64,000 nucleotides of DNA, taken from Rhizobium sp. SG_E_25_P2. GTDB taxonomy: Bacteria > Pseudomonadota > Alphaproteobacteria > Rhizobiales > Rhizobiaceae. Under the pieces are notes generated by a model. That model did no database searches, had not been told where the DNA came from, and saw only the letters and a list, made by a program, of their open reading frames with translations. Shown here one piece after another: positions 48,371 to 57,121 of the stretch (position 1 is its first letter; each line of letters opens with the position of its first letter). The stretch is taken from NCBI RefSeq assembly GCF_029892285.1, contig NZ_JARXVM010000008.1:62001-126000 (forward strand), read 5' to 3'. The position numbers and the translations under genes are program-made.

Positions 48371-49285
48371 ATGACGCAGCTCGATCCGAAATCGTTCGAG
48401 CACTGGCAGGAAAGGTTGTGGTCAACCTATGTGCGGCTGGAAAGCCAGACGGACGATGCGTCATTCTTTGGGCATGTGCGGGAAGCGCTTCCGAACTCGA
48501 ACGCCCTGTCCTTCGTCCATTCGACGCGCCAGATAACCGAACGAACGAATGCCAATATCCGGAGCGACCCACAGGAAGTGGTAATCTTTGCCATCCAGGC
48601 ATCGGGTTATGGCTTTGTCGAGCAGGCCGGTCGACAGGCACGGTTGGAAAAGGGCGACTTCACGATCTACGAGACCACCCGGCCCTATCGACTTTTGTTC
48701 GACACGCCGTTTGACCAGCTGATTTTTCGCATGCCGCGCCATTTGCTGGAAAGGCGCCTTCCCAATCTGTCGTATCAGACCGCGCGCCGCTTCCACGGCC
48801 AGAAAGGGGCTGTCGCCCTCGCTGCCGGTTTTGTGTTCCAACTGGCCAAGAATGCGGAATCGCTTGGTACAGGCGGTCTGGAGACCTTCACCAGCTCCGC
48901 CGCCGACCTGATCGCCAATGCCATACAGTTCGAGACGTCAGGCGTGGATGACGCCGACCTGCTACGCTTCGAACGCCTGCAGGCCCGGATCCTGCGCTAT
49001 ATCCGAAGCTCCATTCCCGACTATAAGGAACTGGCTGAAATGGAGGGCATGTCGCTCAGGACCCTGCACCGGCTGTTTCAGATCCATGGCATGACACCGG
49101 GCAAGTGGATCCTTGATCAGAGACTGGACGGCGTAGCCGACGATCTGCGGGCAGTCGCGCTGAAGTCGCGTTCGATCACGGAGATTGCCTTTTCCTGGGG
49201 TTTCAACGATCTCTCAAGCTTCAACCGGGCATTCAAGACCAAATTCGGCCTGAGCCCACGGGCACTGCGTTCACAGGCTTTTTGA
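48371..49285 (+). CDS. AraC/XylS-family regulator of the aldoxime-nitrile operon
   Basis: The 304-residue protein has an N-terminal ligand-sensing domain of the AraC-binding-like (NitR/XylS) type, with LEKGDFTIYETTRPYRLLF, and a C-terminal double helix-turn-helix (about 205-300). The latter contains LAEMEGMSLRTLHRLFQIHGMTPGKW and ITEIAFSWGFNDLSSFNRAFKTKFGLSPRAL. It is divergent from the operon. NitR, which activates nitrilase in Rhodococcus, and regulators next to oxd genes are of this family. GGAGGG is five bases before the ATG at 48371. It likely senses an aldoxime or nitrile and activates the operon. Confidence 0.9.
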   Translation: MTQLDPKSFEHWQERLWSTYVRLESQTDDASFFGHVREALPNSNALSFVHSTRQITERTNANIRSDPQEVVIFAIQASGYGFVEQAGRQARLEKGDFTIYETTRPYRLLFDTPFDQLIFRMPRHLLERRLPNLSYQTARRFHGQKGAVALAAGFVFQLAKNAESLGTGGLETFTSSAADLIANAIQFETSGVDDADLLRFERLQARILRYIRSSIPDYKELAEMEGMSLRTLHRLFQIHGMTPGKWILDQRLDGVADDLRAVALKSRSITEIAFSWGFNDLSSFNRAFKTKFGLSPRALRSQAF

Positions 49286-49519
49286 GCCCCCGCATGGCCG
49301 GTCACAGTATCATCAGCGTGCGGTTTGCGCGCGACCCGCCAACACTCGAAGAGAGCGTTGTCACTCGAAGTTTTGCGCCTGATATGCGCCCCACGCTGAT
49401 CAGCGGAAGGTCCCAAAAGCCTCAACTGGCTTTCCACGATTCGTTATCAGATTAAAAAACCTGATACTTGGGACATACCTCTTCGCACATCATATTGTTA
49501 TATATAAAGAAAATTATAA
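49286..49519. other. Non-coding right end of the island
   Basis: No gene is supported. The AT-rich end contains nested dyads: GTCCCAA (49410-49416) with TTGGGAC (49468-49474) enclosing TATCAG (49445-49450) with CTGATA (49461-49466). The last 40 bases before the repeat are strongly AT-rich. These could be recombination sites or transcript hairpins. Confidence 0.4.
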
Positions 49520-49548
49520 CGATCCGTCCAGCCGAGCATCGGCGCGAC
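49520..49548 (+). repeat. Right attachment repeat of the island
   Basis: It starts CGATCCGTCCAGCCGAGCAT and matches the dusA copy at 40550-40578 in 27 of 29 positions. It is not inside a gene here, as expected for the displaced 5' end of the original dusA. Confidence 0.78.
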
Positions 49549-49559
49549 TGGACGGATCG
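49520..49559. repeat. Perfect 12-bp inverted repeat at the right attachment site
   Basis: CGATCCGTCCAG (49520-49531) and CTGGACGGATCG (49548-49559) are exact inverses around a 16-bp spacer. The outer arm extends past the attachment repeat into chromosomal DNA. On the minus strand it precedes a T-rich stretch, so it may also terminate terC. Confidence 0.7.
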
Positions 49560-49599
49560 TTTCTATCTTGGCGAATGCCGCGATGTATGTGCGCAACTC

Positions 49600-50289
49600 T
49601 TAGTGAACCGCAGCCGGCCCGCCGCTTTTCAACAGCGGAATATTCGGCAGCGTATGGCCAAGCACCTGATCCGCGCCTTCATAGATCATGCGGATGGCGA
49701 CATAGAAGATCACCAGCAGACCGACCCAGGCGATCCAGCGGAAGCGGTGCAGCAGCTTGGCGATGGCGGCGGAGGCGGCGCCCATCAGCACCACGGACAG
49801 ACCGAGACCGAAAATCAGCGCGGTCATGTGGTCGCGGGCGGCGCCGGCGACGGCGAGCACATTGTCGAGCGACATCGACACGTCGGCGACGATGATCTGG
49901 AACACCGCGTCGCGCAACGACTTGCGCGGCTTGCCGCCCACCACGCCATCGGCGTTCTGGTCGCTGTCCGTCAACGCCTCTTCGGCGTTGACCACCTCTT
50001 CTTCCTTGACCGTGAGTTCGCGATACATCTTCCAGCTCACCCACAACAGCAGAATGCCGCCAATCAGGATGAGGCCGATGATCTGCAGGAGCCAGGTCGT
50101 CGCCAGGGCGAAGACGATGCGGAGCACCGTGGCGGCGAGAATGCCGATCAGGATCGCTTTCTTGCGCAGATCGGGCGCGAGCCCGGCCGCTGCCATGCCG
50201 ATGACAATGGCGTTGTCCGCAGCAAGAACGAGGTCGATCATCACGACCTGGGCGAAGGCGGCGAATGCCGCATAGTCGATGCCAAACAT
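49600..50289 (-). CDS. TerC-family integral membrane protein
   Basis: The 229-residue protein has seven predicted helices and the two acidic membrane motifs of TerC/YjbE-type proteins (MIDLVLAADNAIVIGMA and DVSMSLDNVLAVAGAARDH). A charged cytoplasmic loop sits between helices three and four. The family exports or handles Mn2+ and other metals, in part during co-translational metallation. GGAG precedes the start at 50289. It borders the right end of the genomic island and is chromosomal, not cargo. Confidence 0.9.
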   Translation of the reverse strand: MFGIDYAAFAAFAQVVMIDLVLAADNAIVIGMAAAGLAPDLRKKAILIGILAATVLRIVFALATTWLLQIIGLILIGGILLLWVSWKMYRELTVKEEEVVNAEEALTDSDQNADGVVGGKPRKSLRDAVFQIIVADVSMSLDNVLAVAGAARDHMTALIFGLGLSVVLMGAASAAIAKLLHRFRWIAWVGLLVIFYVAIRMIYEGADQVLGHTLPNIPLLKSGGPAAVH

Positions 50290-50442
50290 CTGAACTCCGG
50301 TTTCGGGATCACGTCAATGGGATGGCTTGCTGATTGGACGCAAACGGCTGGACTGTCAACCTCGGGCGCGTTCAAAGGCTTGCATTACCGGCTACCTAAC
50401 GAAAAACTACGCGCATGAGTTCAAAAGGAATCGGAGGATGCA

Positions 50443-50970
50443 ATGCCCATTTACGCGCTGGACGAGGAAACGCCTGTCACCCCGGCGGCGGGACGCTTCT
50501 GGATCGCCCCCGATGCGCATGTCATCGGCCGGGTGACGCTGGGCGAAGATGTGGGCGTCTGGTTCGGCGCGGTGCTGCGCGGCGACAATGAACGCATCAG
50601 CGTGGGAGCGCGCACCAATATCCAGGAAGGCGCGATGATCCATACCGATTGGGGCCATCCGGCGACGATTGGCGAAGGCTGCACCATCGGCCATCACGCC
50701 ATCGTCCATGGCGCGGAGATCGGCGACAATTCGCTGATCGGCATGGGCGCGACGATCCTGAACGGCGCGAAGATCGGCCGCAATTGCCTGGTGGGCGCCA
50801 ATGCGCTGGTGACGGAGGGAAAGGTTTTTCCCGACAACTCTCTCATCGTCGGCTCCCCGGCCCGCGTGGCGCGGACGCTCGATGAAAAGGCGGAGGACGG
50901 CCTGCGCCGCTCCGCCGACAGCTATGTCGAAAACTGGAAACGTTTCGCCAAGGGGCTCATGACGCTTTGA
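50443..50970 (+). CDS. Gamma-class carbonic anhydrase-like hexapeptide protein
   Basis: The 175-residue left-handed beta-helix protein carries hexapeptide repeats and the three zinc-ligand histidines of the gamma-carbonic anhydrase family: His67 (MIHTD), His84 and His89 (GHHAIVHG). Many bacterial members (PaaY/YrdA type) have weak or redox-gated hydratase activity and form trimers. GGAGG is five bases before the ATG. The gene is monocistronic and ends 4 bp before the convergent GGDEF-EAL gene. Confidence 0.92.
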   Translation: MPIYALDEETPVTPAAGRFWIAPDAHVIGRVTLGEDVGVWFGAVLRGDNERISVGARTNIQEGAMIHTDWGHPATIGEGCTIGHHAIVHGAEIGDNSLIGMGATILNGAKIGRNCLVGANALVTEGKVFPDNSLIVGSPARVARTLDEKAEDGLRRSADSYVENWKRFAKGLMTL

Positions 50971-50974
50971 CGGC

Positions 50975-53900
50975 TCAGGCGATCTTGCGCTTGTCCGGCT
51001 CGACGAGTTCGAAGGTCGCATCGCCAGGCGTCGGCCGGCCGAAGAAGTAGCCTTGCGCCATCTCGCAGCCGATAGACCGCAGCATCGCCGCCTGCTCGGC
51101 GGTTTCCACCCCTTCGGCGGTGGTCATCATGCCAAGGTCGCGGCAGAGATTGGTGACGGCCCTGATGATGGCGATCGATTCCGGATCGGCGTCCATCCCG
51201 CGCACGAAACTCTGGTCGATCTTGATCTTCTGGAATGGAAATTTGCGAATATAGCTGAGCGACGAATAGCCAGTGCCGAAATCGTCCATGGCGAAGGCCA
51301 CGCCCAGGGCCTTGAGTTCGTTGAGCACCGCCATGGTGGCCTCGGTGTCGTTGAGAAACACGCCTTCGGTGATTTCGAGCATCAGCCGGTTCGGGGCCAG
51401 GCCTGCCCGCTCGAGCGCGCCGGCGACCACCGCTGGCAGATCGCCCGCATCGAATTGCAAGGGAGAGATGTTGACGGCCACCACCACATCCTCGGGCCAG
51501 CGCGTCGCCATCTGGCAGGCGGCGTCGAGTATCCAGGCGCCGAGTTCGCAAATCAGGCCCGTCTCCTCGGCCACCGGAATGAATTCCGCGGGCGACACGA
51601 AACCGCGCCGCGGATGCTTCCAGCGCGCCAGCGCCTCGAAACCGACGATCCTCTCGCCTTGCAACATCACCAGCGGCTGGTAATGGAGTTCGAACTGGCG
51701 GGCGCTGATAGCCTCGCGCAGATCATGCTCCATTTCGCGCCAGTCGCGCATCCGCCGGTCCATGTCGGGCTCGAAGAAGCGATGCTTGCCACGCCCTTCC
51801 TGCTTGGCGCAATACAGCGCGAGGTCGGCGTTTTTCGCCAATTCGTCCGCATCGGCTCCATCGCGGGGCGCAAGCGCGATCCCGATCGACGTGCCGATGA
51901 CGATGTGGTGACCGTCGATGTCGAAGGGCGCGTTGACAACCGCAATGATTCTTTCGGCAAGCGCCCGCGCGCCTTCCGGCTGGGCCACGCCCGTCTGCAG
52001 GATGGCGAATTCATCGCCGCCGAGCCGGGCGGCAAAGCAGCCGCCGCCCAGGGCGCCGCGCAGCCTGTCGGCCACTTGGACGAGAAGCACGTCGCCGACC
52101 GGATGGCCCAGCGTGTCGTTGACGATCTTGAAGCGATCGAGATCGAGGTAAAGCAGCGCCGCGTCCCGAGCGTCGGCGGCGTCGAGCTTTTGCGCCATGA
52201 CATGACTGCGAAACAATGTGCGGTTGGCGAGATTGGTCAGCGCGTCATGCAGCGCCATATGGGTGATCTTCTGCTGCGCCGCCTGCTTTTCCGTAATGTC
52301 CTCATGGGTGACGACGTGACCGCCATCCGGCAGGCGGGTCACCGTCATCGTCATGATGCGGCCGTCCTCGAGTTCCACCATGCGCTGGGAATGCTGATAG
52401 CCCTTGCGGAGATCTTCGGCTTCGCCCAGCACGTCGTCCGACAGCGTGCGCTTGATCCCGACGCCGTTGCGGCGGCAAATAGCGATGAAATCACCGACGG
52501 GCATGCCGACGAGATCGATCTCCTCGCCCCTCATATAAAATTCATGCAGGCGGCGGTTGGCGACGATGATCTTGCCGTCGTGATCGAGCATGAACAGAGC
52601 CTGCGGCATGTTTTCGACCGCGCCATAGAGACGGTCGCGCTGGATCGACAATTCATGCCGGCTCGCTTCCTGCAATTGGCTTCGCGCCTTGGCCAGCGCC
52701 TGGAATGTAGAGGCGAACTTTTTGGCGAGATCGCCAATTTCATCCGCCCGCGACAACAGCGCCGGATCGATCGGGTCCGCGTCGAAATCTTCCTTATTGG
52801 CGAGGGCGCTGACATCCGCAGTCAAGGCTTCAAGCGGCTCGGTGACCGCGCGGCGGAAATACATGCCGGTGATCAGCAAAAGCGTCGCGCTCAGGAAAAC
52901 GCTGAGCGCGATTTCCCAGGAGGCTGCAATCGACTGCTGTTCGGTTCTGAGCTGTGCGTTGCGGTTGATCCGCTGCGCGACATCCATGATGTTCAGCAGA
53001 GCGACCGAATATTGTCCCTGCTCGCGCTGGAGCCGCGACACCAGCGCCTGCTTGGCGATCTCGCTCTGCACCACACTGGTTTGCGCATTGAAGATCGAGG
53101 CCGGCGCAGTGTGGGACACCAGTTTCGCCTTGGCCACCAATGCATTCAGCCGGTCGAATTCCTCAATCCTGCCTTCGCGCTCAAAATGGCCGCGCGCATC
53201 GGTGAGCACCCGTTGTATCGCCTCAAGCCGACCCCAGAAACTCTTGCGCAACCGGTTGAGATCGTAGAGCCGCGGCGCGTTGGCGAATTTGGTGTTGATG
53301 CCGCCCAGTTCGATCGCCAAAATCTTGAGCTTGTAGAAATTTCGCAGATCGCCGGAAACCGTGCGGCTGGCGGGATCTTGCGGCGCGGACGATCCGATCG
53401 CCGGATTGCGGATCGCGCCTTCATAGCTGAGTTCGGGGCCCCAGGAATCGGCGGCCTTTTTTTCGATTTCCATGATTTCGGTCGAAACCTCGACCTCAAG
53501 GAGATTGACGATGCCGCGCAACGCGTTTTCGCCGATCGCCACCTGCGCCTTGCCCGCCGTCACGCGATGGCAGACATCGAGCAGGGCGCTGCGTGTCTTG
53601 AAGATTTTCGAACCCGAAAACTCGTAGCGCCGCAATTCCTGCGCCGCATCGGCCTGCTCGGCCATGGTGGTGAGAAATTTCAGCTTGCGGGTCTGGTTTT
53701 CGGAGGATTGCTTGAGATAGCGCTCGGCGCCTTCAAGGCCCACGCAGTTCTTCATCACCGGATCAAAAACGCTTTGCAGCTTCTGATAGCTCTCAGACAG
53801 CGAAATGACGCCGATCAACAAGGGAGACGCAGCGGCCGACGAGAACTTCACCGCATCCTCGACCTTGTTGATGTTGTAGATGGCGTTGACGCCGCCGGCG

Positions 53901-54007
53901 AGCGAGGCGATCACGCTCAGCCCGACGCCGAACATCACCTTCTTGCGAAAGCGTATGTTCGTCTCCAGGGAAAAACTGAGAAACCTCTTGGCGAAAGAGC
54001 GTTTCAT
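50975..54007 (-). CDS. PAS-GGDEF-EAL membrane c-di-GMP protein
   Basis: The 1010-residue protein has TM1 (about 26-46), a long helical periplasmic domain, TM2 (about 360-382), HAMP, PAS (about 460-560), GGDEF with the intact loop ARLGGDEFAIL near residue 660, and EAL with FEALARWKHP near 790 and DDFGTGYSSLSYI. Both catalytic motifs look intact, so it may make and degrade c-di-GMP, switched by periplasmic and PAS signals. The ATG at 54007 is used; a GTG 24 bp upstream is possible. The adjoining 247-bp upstream gap shows no gene. Confidence 0.92.
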   Translation of the reverse strand: MKRSFAKRFLSFSLETNIRFRKKVMFGVGLSVIASLAGGVNAIYNINKVEDAVKFSSAAASPLLIGVISLSESYQKLQSVFDPVMKNCVGLEGAERYLKQSSENQTRKLKFLTTMAEQADAAQELRRYEFSGSKIFKTRSALLDVCHRVTAGKAQVAIGENALRGIVNLLEVEVSTEIMEIEKKAADSWGPELSYEGAIRNPAIGSSAPQDPASRTVSGDLRNFYKLKILAIELGGINTKFANAPRLYDLNRLRKSFWGRLEAIQRVLTDARGHFEREGRIEEFDRLNALVAKAKLVSHTAPASIFNAQTSVVQSEIAKQALVSRLQREQGQYSVALLNIMDVAQRINRNAQLRTEQQSIAASWEIALSVFLSATLLLITGMYFRRAVTEPLEALTADVSALANKEDFDADPIDPALLSRADEIGDLAKKFASTFQALAKARSQLQEASRHELSIQRDRLYGAVENMPQALFMLDHDGKIIVANRRLHEFYMRGEEIDLVGMPVGDFIAICRRNGVGIKRTLSDDVLGEAEDLRKGYQHSQRMVELEDGRIMTMTVTRLPDGGHVVTHEDITEKQAAQQKITHMALHDALTNLANRTLFRSHVMAQKLDAADARDAALLYLDLDRFKIVNDTLGHPVGDVLLVQVADRLRGALGGGCFAARLGGDEFAILQTGVAQPEGARALAERIIAVVNAPFDIDGHHIVIGTSIGIALAPRDGADADELAKNADLALYCAKQEGRGKHRFFEPDMDRRMRDWREMEHDLREAISARQFELHYQPLVMLQGERIVGFEALARWKHPRRGFVSPAEFIPVAEETGLICELGAWILDAACQMATRWPEDVVVAVNISPLQFDAGDLPAVVAGALERAGLAPNRLMLEITEGVFLNDTEATMAVLNELKALGVAFAMDDFGTGYSSLSYIRKFPFQKIKIDQSFVRGMDADPESIAIIRAVTNLCRDLGMMTTAEGVETAEQAAMLRSIGCEMAQGYFFGRPTPGDATFELVEPDKRKIA

Positions 54008-54278
54008 CAACGGCGCATCCTCATCTCTCACGTAGCGGCATCCTATGCGCCACTACTTGAAAATGAATTAAGCGCGAGGCAAACTTTCACGCGACCTTAA
54101 GAAAGCGCTGACTTTCATTCACGCACAGGCATGCACGAGATTTCGTCGCCATTTTTCTGGATTCTTGGTGTTTTCCTCGAATTTTGACCGCGTATTGCCA
54201 TCCCGATCCCGGGCTTTGGAATGCACAAAGCTCCCGCGCGAGACTTAAGCATGTGTAAACTGCGTCATTTTCAGACAG

Positions 54279-56648
54279 TCAGACAGGCGTGCGTTTCAAC
54301 CTCAAGGCGTTGCCGATGACCGAAACGGACGACAGGCTCATCGCCGCCGCCGCCGCCATGGGAGACAGAAGCGAACCGGTGAAGGGGTAAAGCAAACCCG
54401 CCGCCAGGGGTACGCCGACCGCATTATAGGCGAAGGCGAAAAAAAGATTCTGGCGGATATTGGCGAGCGTCGCCCGCGCCAGCCTGCGCGCCCGCCCAAA
54501 GGCGGCAAGATCGCCCTTGACCAGAGTGACGCCGGCGCTTTTTAGCGCGACATCGGAGCCCGCGCCCATGGCGAGACCGACATGGGCGGCGGCGAGCGCA
54601 GGCGCGTCGTTGACGCCATCGCCGGCCATGGCGACGATGAGCCCCTCGGCGCGCAGGGCGTCGACCAAAGCCTTCTTGTCTTCCGGCGACTGCCCGGCGC
54701 GAACATCCTTGATTCCCAGCGCGGCGGCGACATATCGCGCTGCAGGCAGGCTGTCTCCGGTCGCCATGACAACACGCATGCCCTCCGCTTCAAGACGGCG
54801 GATCATCTCGGCGGCTTCGGGTTTGATCGGATCTCGCACTGAAACAAGCCCCGCGAGCCGACGCTCGACAACCAGAAACACCACCGTGTCGCCCTTGCCG
54901 GCGAGATCGTCGGCAATTTTGGCGAGAGGATCATCCTTGCCGAGATATTCGCCGGCCAACGCCGCATTGCCGAGCCCCAGCGCCTGGCCCTCGACCTGGC
55001 CCGTCACGCCCTTGCCGGCCAAGGACGAGAAATCCGTCGCGGCCAGACGGGCGAGCCCCCGCGCTTCAGCGCCTTTCACGATTGCCGAGGCGATCGGATG
55101 TTCCGATCCGGCCTCGAGCGCGGCCGCGAGCTGCAGGATGCGATCCGCGTCGAAACCCGTATTGGCGACGACATCGCCGAGCGCGGGCCGCCCTTGCGTC
55201 AGCGTGCCGGTTTTGTCGATCACCAGGCAGTTGGCGGCGGCAAGCGCTTCGAGACTGGCTGCGTCACGCACCAGCACGCCCGCCGCAGCGCCTCGCCCCG
55301 CCGCGATCATCACCGACATCGGCGCAGCAAGGCCGAGCGCGCAGGGGCAGGCGATGATCAGTACGGAGACAGCGGCGATCAGAGCGTAGATCAGGCTGGG
55401 TGACGGGCCGTAGATCAGCCAGGCGCAAAAAGCGACCGCCGCCACCGCGACAACTGTCGGCGCGAACCAGGCAGAAACGCGATCGGCCAGCTTCTGGATC
55501 GGCGCGCGCGAACGTTGCGCCTCCGCCACCAACGCGACGATGCGAGACAGCAGCGTGTCCGCGCCGACATTCGAGGCCGTCATCACGAATGTGCCGGATC
55601 GATTGACCGTGCCGCCGGTGACCGTCGAACCCGGCTCTTTGTCGACCGGAATGGGTTCGCCGGTGAGCATGCTCTCATCGACCGACGATCGCCCTTCGAT
55701 CACGACGCCATCGACCGGCGCCGCCTCCCCCGGGCGCACCCTGAGCTTGTCGCCCGGCAGGATGTTTTCGAGCGGCGCGTCGAATTCGGAACCATCCGGC
55801 TGGATGCGGCGCGCGGTCTTCGGCGCCAGGCCGATCAGCGCCCGAATGGCGTCGCCGGTTTTCGCCCTCGCCTTCAACTCCAGGATCTGGCCGAGAAACA
55901 CAAGCGTCACGATCACCGCCGCCGCCTCGAAATAGACAGGCGGCAGCCCGCCATGGCCAGCGACGTCATGCGGGAAGATCTGCGGCGCGACGACGGCGAC
56001 GAGGCTATAGGCGAAGGCGGCGCTGACGCCCAACATGATCAGCGTCCACATATTGTAGTGGCCTGTTCTGAGCGAGGCCCAGCCGCGCTCGAAGAACGGC
56101 TTGGCCGCCCAGAGAACCACGGGCGCGGCAAGCGCCAGCTCCACGATGGCCGCCAGTCTTTCACCGACCCAGTCGCGAACCGGCAGGCCGAGCATTGGTC
56201 CCATCGCCACGACGAGCAACGGCAAGGTCAATGTCGCAGACACCTGGAAACGGCGAGTGAAATCGATGAGCTCGGGATTGGGGCCGTCTTCCGCAGACGG
56301 CGTCATCGGTTCCAGCGCCATGCCGCAGATCGGGCAGGCGCCCGGCTCGGCGCGAATGATTTCCGGATCCATCGGGCAGGTGTATTGCACGGCCGCCTTG
56401 GCCTGCTTCGGCTTGTTCTTCGAATGGCCCGACAGATAAAACCAGGGATCGGCGGCAAAGCGGACGCGGCATTTCGGATTGCAGAAATGATAGTCGACGC
56501 CCTCATGCGAGAGTGTTGGCTTGCCGATCCCGAGCTTCACCGTCATGCCGCAAACGGGGTCGATCGCCGTCGGCGGATCGCTGGTTTCACCCGACGGCGC
56601 AGCCGCGTCGAACAACCGGTCGAACATGCCGCCCTCGAATTTCTGCAT
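54279..56648 (-). CDS. P1B-type heavy-metal ATPase (Cu+-type) with YHS and HMBD N-terminus
   Basis: The 789-residue pump has a YHS domain ([23 protein letters not shown]) and a heavy-metal-binding domain ([26 protein letters not shown]) instead of the usual CxxC HMA domains. Eight membrane helices follow, with the phosphatase loop TGEP, metal-binding CPC in [13 protein letters not shown] (about residue 434), phosphorylation site DKTGT (about 478), the HP motif (SEHPIASAI) and GDGVNDAP. The layout matches CopA-like copper exporters with His/Met-rich N-termini. It is monocistronic, upstream of nothing related to copper in this window. Two in-frame starts (56648, 56627) are possible. Confidence 0.92.
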   Translation of the reverse strand: MQKFEGGMFDRLFDAAAPSGETSDPPTAIDPVCGMTVKLGIGKPTLSHEGVDYHFCNPKCRVRFAADPWFYLSGHSKNKPKQAKAAVQYTCPMDPEIIRAEPGACPICGMALEPMTPSAEDGPNPELIDFTRRFQVSATLTLPLLVVAMGPMLGLPVRDWVGERLAAIVELALAAPVVLWAAKPFFERGWASLRTGHYNMWTLIMLGVSAAFAYSLVAVVAPQIFPHDVAGHGGLPPVYFEAAAVIVTLVFLGQILELKARAKTGDAIRALIGLAPKTARRIQPDGSEFDAPLENILPGDKLRVRPGEAAPVDGVVIEGRSSVDESMLTGEPIPVDKEPGSTVTGGTVNRSGTFVMTASNVGADTLLSRIVALVAEAQRSRAPIQKLADRVSAWFAPTVVAVAAVAFCAWLIYGPSPSLIYALIAAVSVLIIACPCALGLAAPMSVMIAAGRGAAAGVLVRDAASLEALAAANCLVIDKTGTLTQGRPALGDVVANTGFDADRILQLAAALEAGSEHPIASAIVKGAEARGLARLAATDFSSLAGKGVTGQVEGQALGLGNAALAGEYLGKDDPLAKIADDLAGKGDTVVFLVVERRLAGLVSVRDPIKPEAAEMIRRLEAEGMRVVMATGDSLPAARYVAAALGIKDVRAGQSPEDKKALVDALRAEGLIVAMAGDGVNDAPALAAAHVGLAMGAGSDVALKSAGVTLVKGDLAAFGRARRLARATLANIRQNLFFAFAYNAVGVPLAAGLLYPFTGSLLSPMAAAAAMSLSSVSVIGNALRLKRTPV

Positions 56649-56719
56649 CTCGTCGTCTCCCGCTCATGCCTGCGCCACTCTCTCCTAGCCGGTCGGGATG
56701 GCCGGAGTCTTGACGCATA

Positions 56720-57121
56720 TCAAGCGCAATTCTTGCAGGCGCCGCGGATTTCGATCGTGGTCTTCTCAGCCTTGAACTGGGTGGCCGCCTGCCATTGCTT
56801 GAGCTGATGCTCGATGGTGTGATCGTGAAACTCGGTCACCTGTCCACAGGTTTCACAAATCGCAAAGGCGATGACGCCGTGATGGTGGTCATGATGATCA
56901 TGCGGATGCGCGCAGGCGACGAATGCGTTGAGACTTTCCAGCCGATGCACCAGCCTCTGCTCGACGAGCTTCTCAAGCGCCCGATAGACTTGCAGCGGCG
57001 CGCGAAAACCGTCGCCGCGCAGCCGGTCGAGAATGTCATAGGCGCTGAGCGGGCCTGCCGCGCCATTCAGCGCGCCGAGCACCAGCGCCTGGTTCTTGGT
57101 GAGCGTTTGCTCTGTTTTCAT
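56720..57121 (-). CDS. zur: Zinc uptake regulator, Fur family
   Basis: The 133-residue Fur-family repressor has a winged helix (SAYDILDRLRGDGFRAPLQVYRALEKLVEQRLVHRLESLN), a His-rich metal site (HPHDHHDHHHG) and structural zinc cysteines (CETCG and CKNC at the C-terminus). It follows znuB by overlap (ATGA), so it is made with the transporter it controls. The second ATG (57121) is chosen because GGGAGG is five bases from it; the first is too close. With zinc it should repress znuA and znuC through palindromes in their shared promoter. Confidence 0.92.
   Translation of the reverse strand: MKTEQTLTKNQALVLGALNGAAGPLSAYDILDRLRGDGFRAPLQVYRALEKLVEQRLVHRLESLNAFVACAHPHDHHDHHHGVIAFAICETCGQVTEFHDHTIEHQLKQWQAATQFKAEKTTIEIRGACKNCA

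Larger units (their letters stand above)
40550..49548. mobile_element. Genomic island integrated in dusA, carrying an aldoxime-nitrile operon
   Basis: About 9 kb is bounded by direct repeats of 29 bp with two mismatches. One lies in the dusA 5' region and the other just before the terC stop. Next to dusA lie a degenerate integrase N-terminus and an IS21 istB fragment; the rest is a regulated catabolic operon. dusA is a documented target of a distinct tyrosine-integrase family that inserts near its 5' end and keeps the gene in frame. The island probably no longer moves by itself because its integrase is broken. Confidence 0.8.

Noticed and set aside
51053-54100. A thousand-residue open frame opposite the GGDEF-EAL gene
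   Set aside because: Antisense shadow of a gene with intact catalytic motifs; composition (His/Arg/Gly-rich) is typical of such shadows.
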